NCBI RefSeq assembly: GCF_040327995.1 | Contig: NZ_JBEPIJ010000009.1 | Span: forward strand, 1 to 64,000 | Origin: Solimonas thermocellulolyticum | Lineage (GTDB): Bacteria; Pseudomonadota; Gammaproteobacteria; Nevskiales; Nevskiaceae | Length of the DNA stretch: 64,000 nt | Direction of reading: 5' to 3' | Part shown: positions 35,925-48,849 of the stretch, piece after piece | Layout: each line of letters starts with the position of its first letter | How positions within the stretch are numbered: position 1 is the first letter of the stretch | Position numbers and translations under genes: made by a program | Notes under the pieces: model-generated | The model's database searches: none | What the model saw: the letters and a program-made list of their open reading frames with translations, nothing else | Told to the model about the DNA's origin: nothing

Positions 35925-37223
35925 TCAGGCCGCGCGCCGCGCGGCCTGATACACCGGATAGCGCGCACAAAGTCTCTCGACCTCGCCGCGCACACGCGCA
36001 AGCGTCGCCTCCACGTCGCCGCCGGTGGACATGGCGTCGACGATGTCGGCGATCCAGTGGGCGATCTGCGCCATCTCGGCTTGTCTGAAACCGCGCGTGG
36101 TCGCCGCCGGCGAACCGAGCCGCAGACCCGAGGTCACGAAGGGACTCTTCGGATCGTTGGGAACGGCGTTCTTGTTGACGGTGATGTGCGCACGCCCGAG
36201 CGCCGCCTCGGCGTCCTTGCCGGTGATGCCGCACCCCCGCAGATCGAGCAGGAACATATGGTTGTCGGTGCCGCCGGAGACGACCCCATAACGGCCATCC
36301 CTGCCGCGTTCGAGGAACACCTCGGCCATCGCCCGCGCATTGGCCACCACCTGCTTCTGATAACCCTTGAAGCCGGGGTCCAGCGCCTCCTTGAACGCCA
36401 CGGCCTTGGCGGCGATGACGTGCATCAAGGGTCCGCCCTGGATGCCCGGGAACACCGCCGACTGCAACTTCTTGTTGAAGTCCTCCGGCTGCCCTTTGGT
36501 CAGGATGATGCCCCCCCGCGGTCCACGCAGGGTCTTGTGCGTCGTGCTGGTGACCACGTGCGCATGAGGCAGCGGGCTCGGGTACTCGCCGGCCGCGACG
36601 AGTCCGGCGACGTGCGCCATGTCCACCCAAAACCAGGCGCCGATCTTGTCGGCGATCCGGCGCATACGCGCCCAGTCCTTGATGCGGCTGTAGGCGGAGA
36701 AGCCGCCGATGATCATCTTCGGTCGGGTCTCGACGGCGATGCGTTCCATCTCATCGTAGTCGATCAGCCCGGTCTCGGGGTTCAGGCCGTAGGGCACGAT
36801 CTTGTACTGCTTGCCCGAGAAGTTCGCGGGATTGCCGTGGGTCAAATGGCCGCCCTGGGCGAGGTTCATACCCATGACGGTGTCGCCGGGACTGACCAAA
36901 GCGAGAAAGACCGCGGCGTTGGCCTGGGCGCCGGAGTGCGGCTGGACGTTGGCATAGTCGCAGTCGAACAACTGCTTGACGCGGTCGATCGCGAGTTGCT
37001 CGGCCACGTCGACGTGTTCGCAACCGCCGTAGTAGCGCTTGCCCGGATAGCCCTCGGCGTACTTGTTGGTCAGTGGCGAACCCTGCGCCTGCATCACCGC
37101 TGGGCTGCAATAGTTCTCGGAAGCGATCAGCTCGATGTGCGCCTCCTGGCGCACACGCTCGGCCTCGATCGCGGTAGCGAGCTCAGGGTCGTAGGCGGAT
37201 AGCGAAGGGGCGTTGGTCCACAT
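35925..37223 (-). CDS. glyA: Serine hydroxymethyltransferase GlyA
   Basis: A 432-residue PLP enzyme converting serine and tetrahydrofolate to glycine and methylene-THF. Lys230 in TSTTHKTLRGPRGG carries PLP; ELIASENY, GAQANAAVFLA and VDMAHVAGLVAAG are conserved. Repeat-bearing junctions lie on both sides, towards nadA upstream and nrdR downstream, all on the minus strand. Confidence 0.97.
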   Translation of the reverse strand: MWTNAPSLSAYDPELATAIEAERVRQEAHIELIASENYCSPAVMQAQGSPLTNKYAEGYPGKRYYGGCEHVDVAEQLAIDRVKQLFDCDYANVQPHSGAQANAAVFLALVSPGDTVMGMNLAQGGHLTHGNPANFSGKQYKIVPYGLNPETGLIDYDEMERIAVETRPKMIIGGFSAYSRIKDWARMRRIADKIGAWFWVDMAHVAGLVAAGEYPSPLPHAHVVTSTTHKTLRGPRGGIILTKGQPEDFNKKLQSAVFPGIQGGPLMHVIAAKAVAFKEALDPGFKGYQKQVVANARAMAEVFLERGRDGRYGVVSGGTDNHMFLLDLRGCGITGKDAEAALGRAHITVNKNAVPNDPKSPFVTSGLRLGSPAATTRGFRQAEMAQIAHWIADIVDAMSTGGDVEATLARVRGEVERLCARYPVYQAARRAA

Positions 37224-37230
37224 AGCGTAT

Positions 37231-37310
37231 TGGTGAGACGGCAGACGTGAGGCATGAGACGTCGGCGCGGCGCGAGACCTCGTCTCACGCCCCACCTCTG
37301 GCGTCTCACG
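37231..37310. repeat. ACGTGAGAC-type inverted repeats between nadA and glyA
   Basis: GGTGAGACG, GCAGACGTGAGG and CATGAGACG on the left face CGTCTCACGC and GCGTCTCACGG on the right, in the short gap between the nadA stop and the glyA start. Third site of the family in this window. Confidence 0.65.
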
Positions 37311-37315
37311 GAAAT

Positions 37316-38413
37316 TCAATCGACCACTTCCAGCATCAGGTCCAGCGCCGCGCGCGCCGGATCGGCGATCTCCTGCGGCACACGGATCCGATTGACGACC
37401 GTGCCGGCGACGAGGTTGTCGAGCGTCCACGCCAGATGCTGCGGATCGGTGCGGAACATGGTCGAGCACATGCACACGGTCGGCGACATGAACTCGACGG
37501 TCACGCCCTTCTCGCGCATCTCGTCGGCCAGACGGTTGACCAGATTCAGCTCGGTTCCGACCAGCCAGTGATCGCCGGGATTGGACGCACGCACGGTGCG
37601 CAGGATGTATTCGGTGCTGCCGACGAAATCCGAATTTTGACAGACCTCGAAGGCGTTCTCGGGATGGCTGATGACCTTGCCGTGCGGCACGCGCTCGCGG
37701 AAGTGCTTGATGTGCGCCGGCTGGAACATCTGGTGCACCGAGCAGAAGCCCTTCCACAGGATCATCTTGGCCGCGCGAATCGCGTCCGGCGTGTTGCCGC
37801 CCATGGGCTTGGTGTAGTCCCAGACGATCATCTCGTCGAGACCGATGCCCATTCCGTAGGCCGTGTTGCGGCCCAAGTGCTGATCCGGGAAGAACAGGAC
37901 CTTCTCGCGCCGCGCGAACGACCATTCGAGCACCGCGCGCGCATTGCTCGAGGTGCAGACGATGCCGCCGTGACGGCCACAGAAGGCCTTGAGGTCGGCC
38001 GCCGAGTTGATGTAGGTGACCGGGGTCACCTGCTGGTCCGGATCCAGCACCTCGGCCAGTTCCGACCAGCACTGCTTGACCTTGGCCAGATTGGCCATGT
38101 CCGCCATCGAACAGCCGGCGGCGAGATCCGGCAGGATCACGATGCGCTCGCCGTGGGTGACGATGTCGGCCACCTCGGCCATGAAGTGCACGCCGCAGAA
38201 GACGATGAACTCGGCATCGGTCTTCGCCGCCATCTGCGAAAGCTTGAGCGAATCGCCGGAGAAATTGGCGTGCTTGAACACCTCGTTGCGCTGGTAGTGA
38301 TGGCCGAGGATGCACAGGCGATCGCCCAAAACGGCCTTCGCCGCGACGATGCGCGCGTCGCACTCTCCATCGTCGAGCAGATTGAATTCATCGAGTTTGA
38401 GCACCGCCGCCAT
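37316..38413 (-). CDS. nadA: Quinolinate synthase NadA
   Basis: A 365-residue iron-sulfur enzyme making quinolinate from iminoaspartate and dihydroxyacetone phosphate in NAD synthesis. The three cluster cysteines lie in FCGVHFMAE, GFCSVHQM and PTVCMCSTM; GHHYQRNEV and NSAADLKAFCG are further hallmarks. GGAGG precedes the ATG. NadC is encoded 10 kb away. Confidence 0.96.
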   Translation of the reverse strand: MAAVLKLDEFNLLDDGECDARIVAAKAVLGDRLCILGHHYQRNEVFKHANFSGDSLKLSQMAAKTDAEFIVFCGVHFMAEVADIVTHGERIVILPDLAAGCSMADMANLAKVKQCWSELAEVLDPDQQVTPVTYINSAADLKAFCGRHGGIVCTSSNARAVLEWSFARREKVLFFPDQHLGRNTAYGMGIGLDEMIVWDYTKPMGGNTPDAIRAAKMILWKGFCSVHQMFQPAHIKHFRERVPHGKVISHPENAFEVCQNSDFVGSTEYILRTVRASNPGDHWLVGTELNLVNRLADEMREKGVTVEFMSPTVCMCSTMFRTDPQHLAWTLDNLVAGTVVNRIRVPQEIADPARAALDLMLEVVD

Positions 38414-38535
38414 GACCCCGAACCTCCGACAGTCACGCAGACTGCCGCCAGCACATTACGCGAGAAACACCAGACATTGTAGCGTCGCGTCCAGATGAAC
38501 CACTACGGCTTGGACCTCGCCGACGGCAGCGGTGT

Positions 38536-39990
38536 TCACGGGGTGGACTCTTCGCCCTCCTCCGGTGGCGGGCATGTTGCCTCGGGAGTATTGGGCTTGA
38601 CCACGCACAGCACGGTCGAGCGAACGATGCTGGCATTGCCAGACCCGCCGCTCGATGGCAGCCCGCGCGTCGCGGTGATCTTGTAGGTGCCGGCCTCGAC
38701 ACTGTTCGAGACCACGCGACCTGCACGCAAGAGATCGCTGAACGCGGTGACCTCGGCGGTCGACTCGTCGTTCAGCGTCGTGTCCGACCATACCACGCCG
38801 CGCGTGATCGTCTGCGAGCGCGTCTGGCCGGCCACGTTGAAGCTGCCGATGGCGACGAACTGCTGGAAGCCACGCGCATTGATCGTCGGGTTCGACGGCG
38901 CGATCTGGAAATCCTGCAACTCGCCGTCGACGACGTTGAGCGTGATCGTGTTGCTGCGCACCTGTGGCGGATCGGTGTCGCCTTCCTCGTCGTTGTCGTC
39001 GTCGCCGCCGTAGACCGCCTGGATCTGCACCGTCCCGGCCTTGAGCGCGCTGAGAAACTGCGGCGCGGTGATCAGCGCGGTGGCGATCTGCGCGTCGCTG
39101 CTCTCGAGACGCACCTGGCCGGTCAGATCCATCGTGGCCCCATCCGCGAAGCTGCCCGTCGCGCTGATCCGTTCGGAGGTCGCGACGATCAGCTCGTCGT
39201 TCGGCGCATCGGCGAACTCGCGCGTGATCTGCAGGCCGGTCAGCGCCTCGACGACCACGGTCGCCGTGAAATTCGAGTAGCGCGGATTGTCCGTGCACAG
39301 CGGAAACTCGGCCTTGGCCGTGAGCGGCCCACCGATGCCGACACCCGTGATCAGTCCGGTCGACTGGCCGATGGTCGCGATCTGGTTGGCGTTCTCGTCG
39401 TCGGTGTCGAAGGACCACAGCGGCGAGCTGGTCACGTCCAGGGTGTAGCCATCGACGGTCGCGGTCAGCGTCAACAGATCACCGGTCTCGGGCGCGAGCT
39501 TGACCGCGGTCTTGTTGATCGTCACCGAATCGAACTCGCGGATCTGGACCTTGAAGTCCGCGCTGGTCAAGCCGACGAACTCGGCGGTGATCGTCGCCGT
39601 GCCGACGCTGCGCGGCACCAGAATCCCGGGGGCGAAGGCTCGGTCCGTGCTGCCCGGAATCAGCACCACCTCGCCGCCGGTGCGCGGGTCGTTGCTGACT
39701 TGGACGACCGCCGGATCCGAGGACGACCAGCGCACGCGTGTGTTGAGCAAGCTGCTCGCATCGACGTTACCGTTGCTGAACCTCAGCACCGCCTGCAACT
39801 GCTCGGGGAAGCACAGAAAGTATTGCTCGACCTCGCCGCCTAAGTCGATCAGGCTGGTATTCGGGTTACGGATGATCTCCAGCTTTTCCGGCCGGTTGCC
39901 GCTACCCACGCCGCTGATGTCGCAGGCGGAGACGGCCGCGGCGATGAGCGCGACGGCAATGAGGTGAGGCCATCGATGCGAGCGGTTCAT
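38536..39990 (-). CDS. Lipoprotein with bacterial Ig-like repeats, downstream of aspS
   Basis: A 484-residue predicted lipoprotein (lipobox AVSAC, Cys23). It consists of successive Ig-like units, with WSSSDPAVVQVS, GTATITAEFVG and RLESSDAQIATALITAP showing the BIG2 rhythm, and an acidic run DDDNDEEGDTD near the middle. No enzyme motif is seen. It begins 18 bases after aspS with GGAG before the ATG, so it is probably cotranscribed with it. It is a relative in design of the lipoprotein at 4099-5382; the function is unknown. Confidence 0.75.
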   Translation of the reverse strand: MNRSHRWPHLIAVALIAAAVSACDISGVGSGNRPEKLEIIRNPNTSLIDLGGEVEQYFLCFPEQLQAVLRFSNGNVDASSLLNTRVRWSSSDPAVVQVSNDPRTGGEVVLIPGSTDRAFAPGILVPRSVGTATITAEFVGLTSADFKVQIREFDSVTINKTAVKLAPETGDLLTLTATVDGYTLDVTSSPLWSFDTDDENANQIATIGQSTGLITGVGIGGPLTAKAEFPLCTDNPRYSNFTATVVVEALTGLQITREFADAPNDELIVATSERISATGSFADGATMDLTGQVRLESSDAQIATALITAPQFLSALKAGTVQIQAVYGGDDDNDEEGDTDPPQVRSNTITLNVVDGELQDFQIAPSNPTINARGFQQFVAIGSFNVAGQTRSQTITRGVVWSDTTLNDESTAEVTAFSDLLRAGRVVSNSVEAGTYKITATRGLPSSGGSGNASIVRSTVLCVVKPNTPEATCPPPEEGEESTP

Positions 39991-40008
39991 ACCGTCAAAC
40001 TCCGGGGT

Positions 40009-41808
<1,800 letters not shown>

Positions 41809-42210
41809 GTTCGTGCTGGATGAGATCGACGGCGCGCGGGCCGCCATGAGGACTTCGGGTGCGCGCCCAAACCAGGACGACGCGCCGGCGAGTCGTTTAG
41901 TTTAGAGCCTTGCGTGCGTTTGCACACGCGACCTCGACGTGCACACGGCGGTGCTGGCGGCAGCGCCAGCCGACCGTCCAAGCCTCGCGGCGATCGATCC
42001 CTGCTCCAGCGCTACGGACTCGCCAGCTCACCGCGGTTCGCGCACCAGCGTAGCCATGAAGGCGCAATTGGCAGCGCACCGGCGTCGAGGAAGGCAGAGG
42101 ACGAAGCAGAAGACCCGCAGCGTAGCGTCCGGCAATCTGCCGGCGACCCGAGCGATGCGCCTTCCCCGGAAGGACGCCGCGCTGCGCGCACGGCGTCTTC
42201 GGCTTGGCAT
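41809..42210. other. 402-base gene-free stretch between fmdB and aspS
   Basis: No convincing reading frame, RNA gene or promoter was recognised. The open frames here are Arg-rich with no motifs. CCTTCC-CC-GGAAGG is an inverted repeat near 42160-42174. Confidence 0.5.
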
Positions 42211-42507
42211 TCACGCGGCGGCTTCGGACTTTGCCGCGCATCCCGGCTTGTCACAGCCGCTCGGCGTGCAGCTCGCGCCGTCGTTGGCCGCATTGCCGCC
42301 GTTGTCGCCGGCGAGATTGCGCTTGTTGGCAGTCTTGAAGTCGGTCTCGTACCAGCCGCCGCCGGACAGGCGAAAGCCGACGGCGGAAATTTGCTTGGTC
42401 AAGGCCGGCTCGTCGCAAGCCGGGCAGTTGCCGGGTGCCTCCGACACCTTGTGCATCACTTCCGCCTCCGCCCCGCAGGCAGCGCAAACATATTCGTAGA
42501 TCGGCAT
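42211..42507 (-). CDS. FmdB-family zinc-ribbon protein
   Basis: A 98-residue protein. MPIYEYVCAACGAEAEVMHK and CPACDEPALTKQISA form the paired CxxC zinc ribbon of the FmdB family; GFRLSGGGWYETDFK is the conserved end. The tail is low in complexity and Cys-containing. GAGGGA precedes the ATG. The order before aspS is common in proteobacteria. The function of the family is unsettled. Confidence 0.88.
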   Translation of the reverse strand: MPIYEYVCAACGAEAEVMHKVSEAPGNCPACDEPALTKQISAVGFRLSGGGWYETDFKTANKRNLAGDNGGNAANDGASCTPSGCDKPGCAAKSEAAA

Positions 42508-42632
42508 GAATCCCTCGTCGAATCCGGCAAATCGGAGCCGCCACCATGGGGCCGGCGCGCGGATTTTCAAGCCTCGGCGCCGCGCGGTCCAGCGCGGTTC
42601 GTACAATGCCGGCCGTAAACAGCCGAACTCCC

Positions 42633-43496
42633 ATGCACCAGGATCTGCGCCGCGGCGCCACGCATGCCCTGATCTCCGCCACCTCGTTCTCGATCATGGG
42701 CGCCTGCATCAAGCAGGCCGCACTGACCACGCCCAACGAGCTGGTGGTGTTCATCCGCTGTGCGGTCAGCCTCGTGATCCTGCTGCCGTGGCTGACGCGC
42801 CGCGGCGGCGTCGGCATCCGCACGCAGCGCCTCGGCGGCCACCTCCTGCGCGCCGGCTTCGGCATCGCCTCGATGTACGCGTTCTTCTACGCGATCGCAC
42901 ACCTGCCGCTCGCCGAGGCGATGCTGCTGACCTACACCATGCCGCTGTGGATCCCGTTCATCGCCTGGCTCTGGCTGCGCGAGCGGCCAGCACTGGTGGT
43001 GTTTCCGGCGGCGCTGCTCGGGCTCGTCGGCATCGCGCTGATCACCCGGCCGGGTCTGCATCCGGTGGATCCCTTCGCCGCCATCGTCGGAGCCGTCTCC
43101 GGACTTTTGGCGGCTTGCGCCATGGTCAGCATCCGCCGGCTGACCGACACCGAGCCGGCGACGCGCGTGGTGTTCTACTTCGCTCTGCTCGGCACGGCCA
43201 TCGCCGGCGTGCCGCTGCTGTGGGCGTGGCAGACGCCGTCGCTGCCGGCACTCGGCCTTTTGATCGCCGCCGGCGCGCTCGCGACGCTCGGCCAGATCCA
43301 CCTCACCCGCGCCTACGGCTGCGCGCCAGCGGCGCTGGTCGGCCCCTTTACCTATGTCACCGTGCTGCTGGCGGCGCTGATCGGCTGGCTGGTCTGGGGC
43401 GAAAAGCTCGACCGCTGGTCGCTGCTCGGCGCGGCGCTGGTGATCGCAACCTGCCTGCTGGTGACGCTCGGCCCGCGCCCAAGAGCGGCGGTGTGA
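42633..43496 (+). CDS. DMT-family transporter (EamA domains)
   Basis: A 287-residue inner-membrane protein with about ten hydrophobic segments in two EamA repeats; the second repeat includes GQIHLTRAYGCAPAALVGPFTYV. This superfamily exports metabolites such as amino acids or nucleotide precursors; no substrate can be named. The start MHQDLRRG is likely; an ATG at 42606 adds nine residues. It is convergent with the CinA-like gene (no gap). Confidence 0.88.
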   Translation: MHQDLRRGATHALISATSFSIMGACIKQAALTTPNELVVFIRCAVSLVILLPWLTRRGGVGIRTQRLGGHLLRAGFGIASMYAFFYAIAHLPLAEAMLLTYTMPLWIPFIAWLWLRERPALVVFPAALLGLVGIALITRPGLHPVDPFAAIVGAVSGLLAACAMVSIRRLTDTEPATRVVFYFALLGTAIAGVPLLWAWQTPSLPALGLLIAAGALATLGQIHLTRAYGCAPAALVGPFTYVTVLLAALIGWLVWGEKLDRWSLLGAALVIATCLLVTLGPRPRAAV

Positions 43497-44302
43497 TCAA
43501 GCCGCAGGCGGCTCGCACAGCCATTCGACCTGCACATCGGCAAAGGCACGCAGGCCCTCGTGGAAATGACGGCAGGCCCGAGCCGCGAGCGCCGCCTCGC
43601 CCTTGAAGCCGAACTCGATCTGGCGCGGACGCGTCGCATCGCCGCGAAACGGCAGGCTCGACAGCTTGATGCCGGGATGCCGCGCCAAGGTGTCCTCCAT
43701 CAGCGGCAGCAGATCGCCCTCGCCGCTGGTGCCGAGCACGCGGATGCGGTACTCCACCGGCGGTGCGCTGCGGTGCAGATGCGCGTAGCGCGTGTCGAGC
43801 ACCCATTCGAGCATCGGCCAGGCCATCTCCGGGAAGCCGGGCACGAAGTGGCAGTCGCCGCACCAAAAACCGGGGACGCGATTCACCGGATTCGGAATCA
43901 GCCCGGCGCCGCGCGGAAAGTCCGCCATGCGCACGCGGTTCGGTCGCGCCGCCGCGCCATACTGAGCGACGATGAGGGCCTCGGCCTCGGCGTGGCGCGT
44001 GAGCGGCACACCGAAGGCGCGCGCCGCCGCCTGGCGCGTGCGATCGTCCGGCGTCGCGCCGATGCCGCCGCAGCTGAGCACCAGATCGCCGCGCGCGATC
44101 GCCCAGCGCAGCGCGTCGGCGATGTCGTCCTCGTCGTCACCGACCAGGCGCGCCCACGCCAGCTCGAGGCCGCGCGTACGCAGCAGCTCGATCACCGTGG
44201 GCAAGTGCCGGTCCTGGCGCTTGCCGCAGAGGATCTCGTCGCCGACGACGATCAGGCCGATACGGGGCGTTTGCCGAGGCATACCGCTGGCCTGACCACC
44301 GT

Positions 44303-44306
<4 letters not shown>
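43497..44306 (-). CDS. CinA-like molybdopterin-binding-fold protein
   Basis: A 269-residue protein with the MoaB/Mog-type fold found in CinA: IGLIVVGDEILCGKRQD, LSCGGIGATPDDRTRQAAA and VPGFPEMAW are the conserved loops. It lacks the C-terminal amidase domain of full CinA. The GTG at 44306 overlaps the isocitrate dehydrogenase stop (GTGA), so expression is coupled to it; a later in-frame ATG at 44282 is possible. Its role may be nicotinamide nucleotide repair, but that is a family-level guess. Confidence 0.8.
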
Positions 44307-46069
<1,763 letters not shown>

Positions 46070-46201
46070 GCAGGCAAACTCCGTTGAAACGATGGGTCAT
46101 GACCGCGAAGCAGGCCGTCGGATTCTACGCCGCTTTCCAAGACTTCAGGCACCATGCATGCTGACGACCGCCGCCGCTGCGGCGGCACGAGGAGCGCACC
46201 G

Positions 46202-46750
46202 ATGAATGCCCTGGTCCCGGTCAGTCACGGATCGGAATCGATCGAGACGGTGACCATCGTCAACGTCCTGCGCCGCGCCGAGGTTGAGGTGACGCTCGCC
46301 AGCATCGCCGACACCTGCCGCGTAGAGGGCACACGCGGCGTCCACCTGTACGCCGACTGCCTCTTCGACGAAATCGCCGCGCAGGACTTCGACCTGATCG
46401 TTCTGCCTGGGGGCGAGGCCGGCGCACGCGCGCTCGGCGCGCACAAGGGCGTCATGGACAAGATCGCGGCGCAGCGCATGCAGCACCGCTGGTACGGCGG
46501 TATCTGTGCGGCACCGGCACTGGCGCTGGCACCGCGCGGCCTGCTCGACGGCAAGCAGGCCACCTGCTACCCAGCATTTCGCGACGCGCTGTTGCACTGG
46601 GTCGACCGTCCGGTGGTCGTCGACGGCCACTGCATCACCGGTCAGGGACCGGCATCGGCGATGGCCTTCGCACTCGCACTGGTCGAGGCACTCTGCGGTG
46701 CTGCGAAGCGGCGCAGCGTCGCCGAAGCCCTACTGCATCACCGCCCGTAA
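46202..46750 (+). CDS. DJ-1/PfpI family protein (YajL-like)
   Basis: A 182-residue DJ-1 fold protein. Cys102 in YGGICAAPA is the typical nucleophile, with a glutamate in GSESIETVT and the conserved LIVLPGGEAGA and GHCITGQGPASAMAFAL. Family members include chaperones and deglycases (YajL). The ATG at 46202 follows GAGGAG; an upstream ATG at 46154 is less likely. It is divergent from isocitrate dehydrogenase. Confidence 0.9.
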   Translation: MNALVPVSHGSESIETVTIVNVLRRAEVEVTLASIADTCRVEGTRGVHLYADCLFDEIAAQDFDLIVLPGGEAGARALGAHKGVMDKIAAQRMQHRWYGGICAAPALALAPRGLLDGKQATCYPAFRDALLHWVDRPVVVDGHCITGQGPASAMAFALALVEALCGAAKRRSVAEALLHHRP

Positions 46751-46777
46751 AACGAAAGCGCCCGCATCTGCGGGCGC
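46749..46777 (-). terminator. Terminator between the DJ-1 gene and grxD
   Basis: GCGCCCGCA and TGCGGGCGC pair around a two-base centre. Read on the minus strand the stem is followed by CTTTCGTTTT, a T-rich tail, so it mainly ends the grxD transcript. Confidence 0.7.
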
Positions 46778-46801
46778 CTCGCTCTGCAGCGCGCTTGCGC
46801 G

Positions 46802-47131
46802 CTACGCGGCTTTTTTTGCGCCGACCGCTTCCTTGAGCATCTTCTCCAGCTCGCCCGACTGGTGTAGGTCGAGCGTGATGTCGCAGCCGCCGATCAGTTC
46901 ACCCTTGACGTAGAGCTGCGGGAACGTCGGCCAGTTCGCGAACTTCGGCAGCGCGCGATAGATCTCCTCGTCCTCGTAGACGTTGACGTAAGCGAATGGA
47001 ACCCCGCAGGACTTGATCGCCTGGACCGCGCGTGCCGAGAATCCGCACTGTGGAAAATCGGGCGTGCCCTTCATGTACAGCATGATGGGATTGTCGGTGA
47101 CTTGCTTCTTGATGCGCTCGAGTGCATCCAT
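46802..47131 (-). CDS. grxD: Monothiol glutaredoxin GrxD
   Basis: A 109-residue monothiol glutaredoxin with the CGFS active site (Cys29), MLYMKGTPDFPQ and FPQLYVKGELIGGCDI. Such proteins carry and deliver [2Fe-2S] clusters, in keeping with the SUF operon later in the window. It is divergent from sodB. Confidence 0.96.
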   Translation of the reverse strand: MDALERIKKQVTDNPIMLYMKGTPDFPQCGFSARAVQAIKSCGVPFAYVNVYEDEEIYRALPKFANWPTFPQLYVKGELIGGCDITLDLHQSGELEKMLKEAVGAKKAA

Positions 47132-47205
47132 CGAGGTCTCCAGCGGATGGGAGTGGTGACGGTCGCGGATTATACGCGCCGAGGTCGGCGGCCGTTGAAC
47201 GACTA

Positions 47206-47234
47206 TTGAATTTGACTCCCCCGTCGCCTATTTT
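47206..47234 (+). promoter_or_regulatory. Candidate sigma-70 promoter of sodB
   Basis: TTGAAT at 47206-47211 and TATTTT at 47229-47234 are 17 bases apart, about 70 bases before the sodB start codon. Confidence 0.45.
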
Positions 47235-47301
47235 GTTCACCCCCTGAAAACCCCCAGGCGCCGGCGCCTGCATGCGCCGGACATACCAAGGAACGACGAT
47301 C

Positions 47302-47877
47302 ATGGCTCTTTCGCTCCCCGAACTCCCGTACGCCCGCGATGCCCTGGCACCGCACATGTCGGCAGAGACCCTGGACTACCACTACGGCAAGCACCACAAG
47401 GCTTACGTCGACAATGGCAACAAGCTGATTGCCGGCACCGAGTTCGAGAACATGTCGCTCGAAGACATCGTGATGAAGTCCTCGGGCAAGATCTTCAACA
47501 ATGCCGCACAGGTGTGGAACCACACGTTCTTCTGGAACTGCCTGACGCCCAAGCAGGGCGCGCCCGGCAAGAAGCTGACCGATGCGCTGGTCAAGGCTTT
47601 CGGCGGGGTCGAGGACTTCAAGAAGCAGTTCACCGAATCGGCGCTCGGCAACTTCGGCTCGGGCTGGACCTGGCTGGTGAAGAACAGCGACGGCAGCCTC
47701 GCCATCGTCAACACCAGCAACGCCGGCAATCCGATGACCGACGGCAAGAAGCCGCTGCTCACCTGCGACGTCTGGGAGCACGCCTATTACATCGACTACC
47801 GCAACGCGCGCCCGAGCTATCTGGAACATTTCTGGGCGCTGGTGAACTGGGAGTTCGTCGAGGGCAACCTCGGCTGA
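47302..47877 (+). CDS. sodB: Iron superoxide dismutase SodB
   Basis: A 191-residue Fe/Mn superoxide dismutase. HYGKHHKAYVDN, NNAAQVWNHTFFW and DVWEHAYYIDYRNARP supply the metal ligands (three His and one Asp). The FW and length pattern fits iron-type enzymes. AAGGAACG precedes the ATG at 47302. A perfect terminator follows. Confidence 0.96.
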   Translation: MALSLPELPYARDALAPHMSAETLDYHYGKHHKAYVDNGNKLIAGTEFENMSLEDIVMKSSGKIFNNAAQVWNHTFFWNCLTPKQGAPGKKLTDALVKAFGGVEDFKKQFTESALGNFGSGWTWLVKNSDGSLAIVNTSNAGNPMTDGKKPLLTCDVWEHAYYIDYRNARPSYLEHFWALVNWEFVEGNLG

Positions 47878-47896
47878 ATCCGGTTCGCGTTCCAAC

Positions 47897-47928
47897 GGGG
47901 CCGCGGCGCGCCGCGGCCCTTTTCGTTT
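47897..47928 (+). terminator. Rho-independent terminator after sodB
   Basis: GGGCCGCGGCG and its exact complement CGCCGCGGCCC form the stem, and TTTTCGTTT follows. Confidence 0.9.
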
Positions 47929-47946
47929 CTGCAACGGTACACGGAC

Positions 47947-48849
47947 ATGGCGGTGAAGCTGCGGCATTTCCTCAAGTTGTCGGACCTGAGTGCGGATGAG
48001 GCGCGTTCGATCGTCGAACGCGCGATCGTCCTGCGCACCGACCCGGCACATCATCGGCGCCAGTTCACCGGCCGTACGCTGGCGATGATCTTCATGAAGA
48101 ACTCGACGCGCACGCGCGTGAGCTTCGAGGCCGGCATGGCGAAGTTCGGCGGCCACGCACTGTTCCTGCAATCGAGCGCGACCCAGCTCGGACGCGACGA
48201 GCCGATCGCCGACACCGCGCGTGTGCTGTCGCGGATGTGCGACGCGATCATGATCCGCAACGACTCGCAGGCCGACCAGATCGAGCTCGCCGCGCATTCA
48301 CGCGTACCCGTGATCAACGGCTTGTCCGAGCTGCATCACCCCTGCCAGATGCTCGCCGACCTGCAGACATGGATCGAGCATCGCGGCGATCCGCGCGGCA
48401 AGATCGCGGCGTGGATCGGTGACGGCAACAACGTCTGCCACTCGTGGATCGAGGCAGCAAAGATGTTCGGCTTTATGCTGCGCATCGCCGCACCGGATGG
48501 CTACGGGCCGGATGCGGACATCCTCGCCGCCGCCGGCGCGCATGTCGAGATCGCCGCCGACGCGCGCAGCGCCGCGCGTGGCGCCGACGTGATCGTGACC
48601 GACACCTGGACCAGCATGGGCCAGGAAGCCGAAACCGCCAAGCGCCTCGCTGCCTTCGCCGGTTATCAGGTGGACGCCGCGCTGATGGCGCTGGCCAAGC
48701 CGGATGCGATCTTCATGCACTGCCTGCCGGCGCACCGTGGCGAGGAGGTCAGCGCCGAGGTCATCGACGGTGCGCAATCCGTGGTCTGGGACGAGGCCGA
48801 GAACCGGCTGTGGGCGCAGATGGCGCTGCTCGAATTCCTCTGGGCATGA
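47947..48849 (+). CDS. argF: Ornithine carbamoyltransferase ArgF
   Basis: A 300-residue transcarbamylase forming citrulline in arginine synthesis. NSTRTRVSFE (carbamoyl-phosphate loop, near residues 53-58), HHPCQMLADL, DTWTSMGQE and MHCLPAHRGEEV are all present. The stop overlaps the nadC start as ATGA. Confidence 0.96.
   Translation: MAVKLRHFLKLSDLSADEARSIVERAIVLRTDPAHHRRQFTGRTLAMIFMKNSTRTRVSFEAGMAKFGGHALFLQSSATQLGRDEPIADTARVLSRMCDAIMIRNDSQADQIELAAHSRVPVINGLSELHHPCQMLADLQTWIEHRGDPRGKIAAWIGDGNNVCHSWIEAAKMFGFMLRIAAPDGYGPDADILAAAGAHVEIAADARSAARGADVIVTDTWTSMGQEAETAKRLAAFAGYQVDAALMALAKPDAIFMHCLPAHRGEEVSAEVIDGAQSVVWDEAENRLWAQMALLEFLWA

Noticed and set aside
41897..42241. A 114-codon minus-strand frame in the fmdB-aspS gap
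   Set aside because: Arg-rich, without motif or ribosome-binding site.
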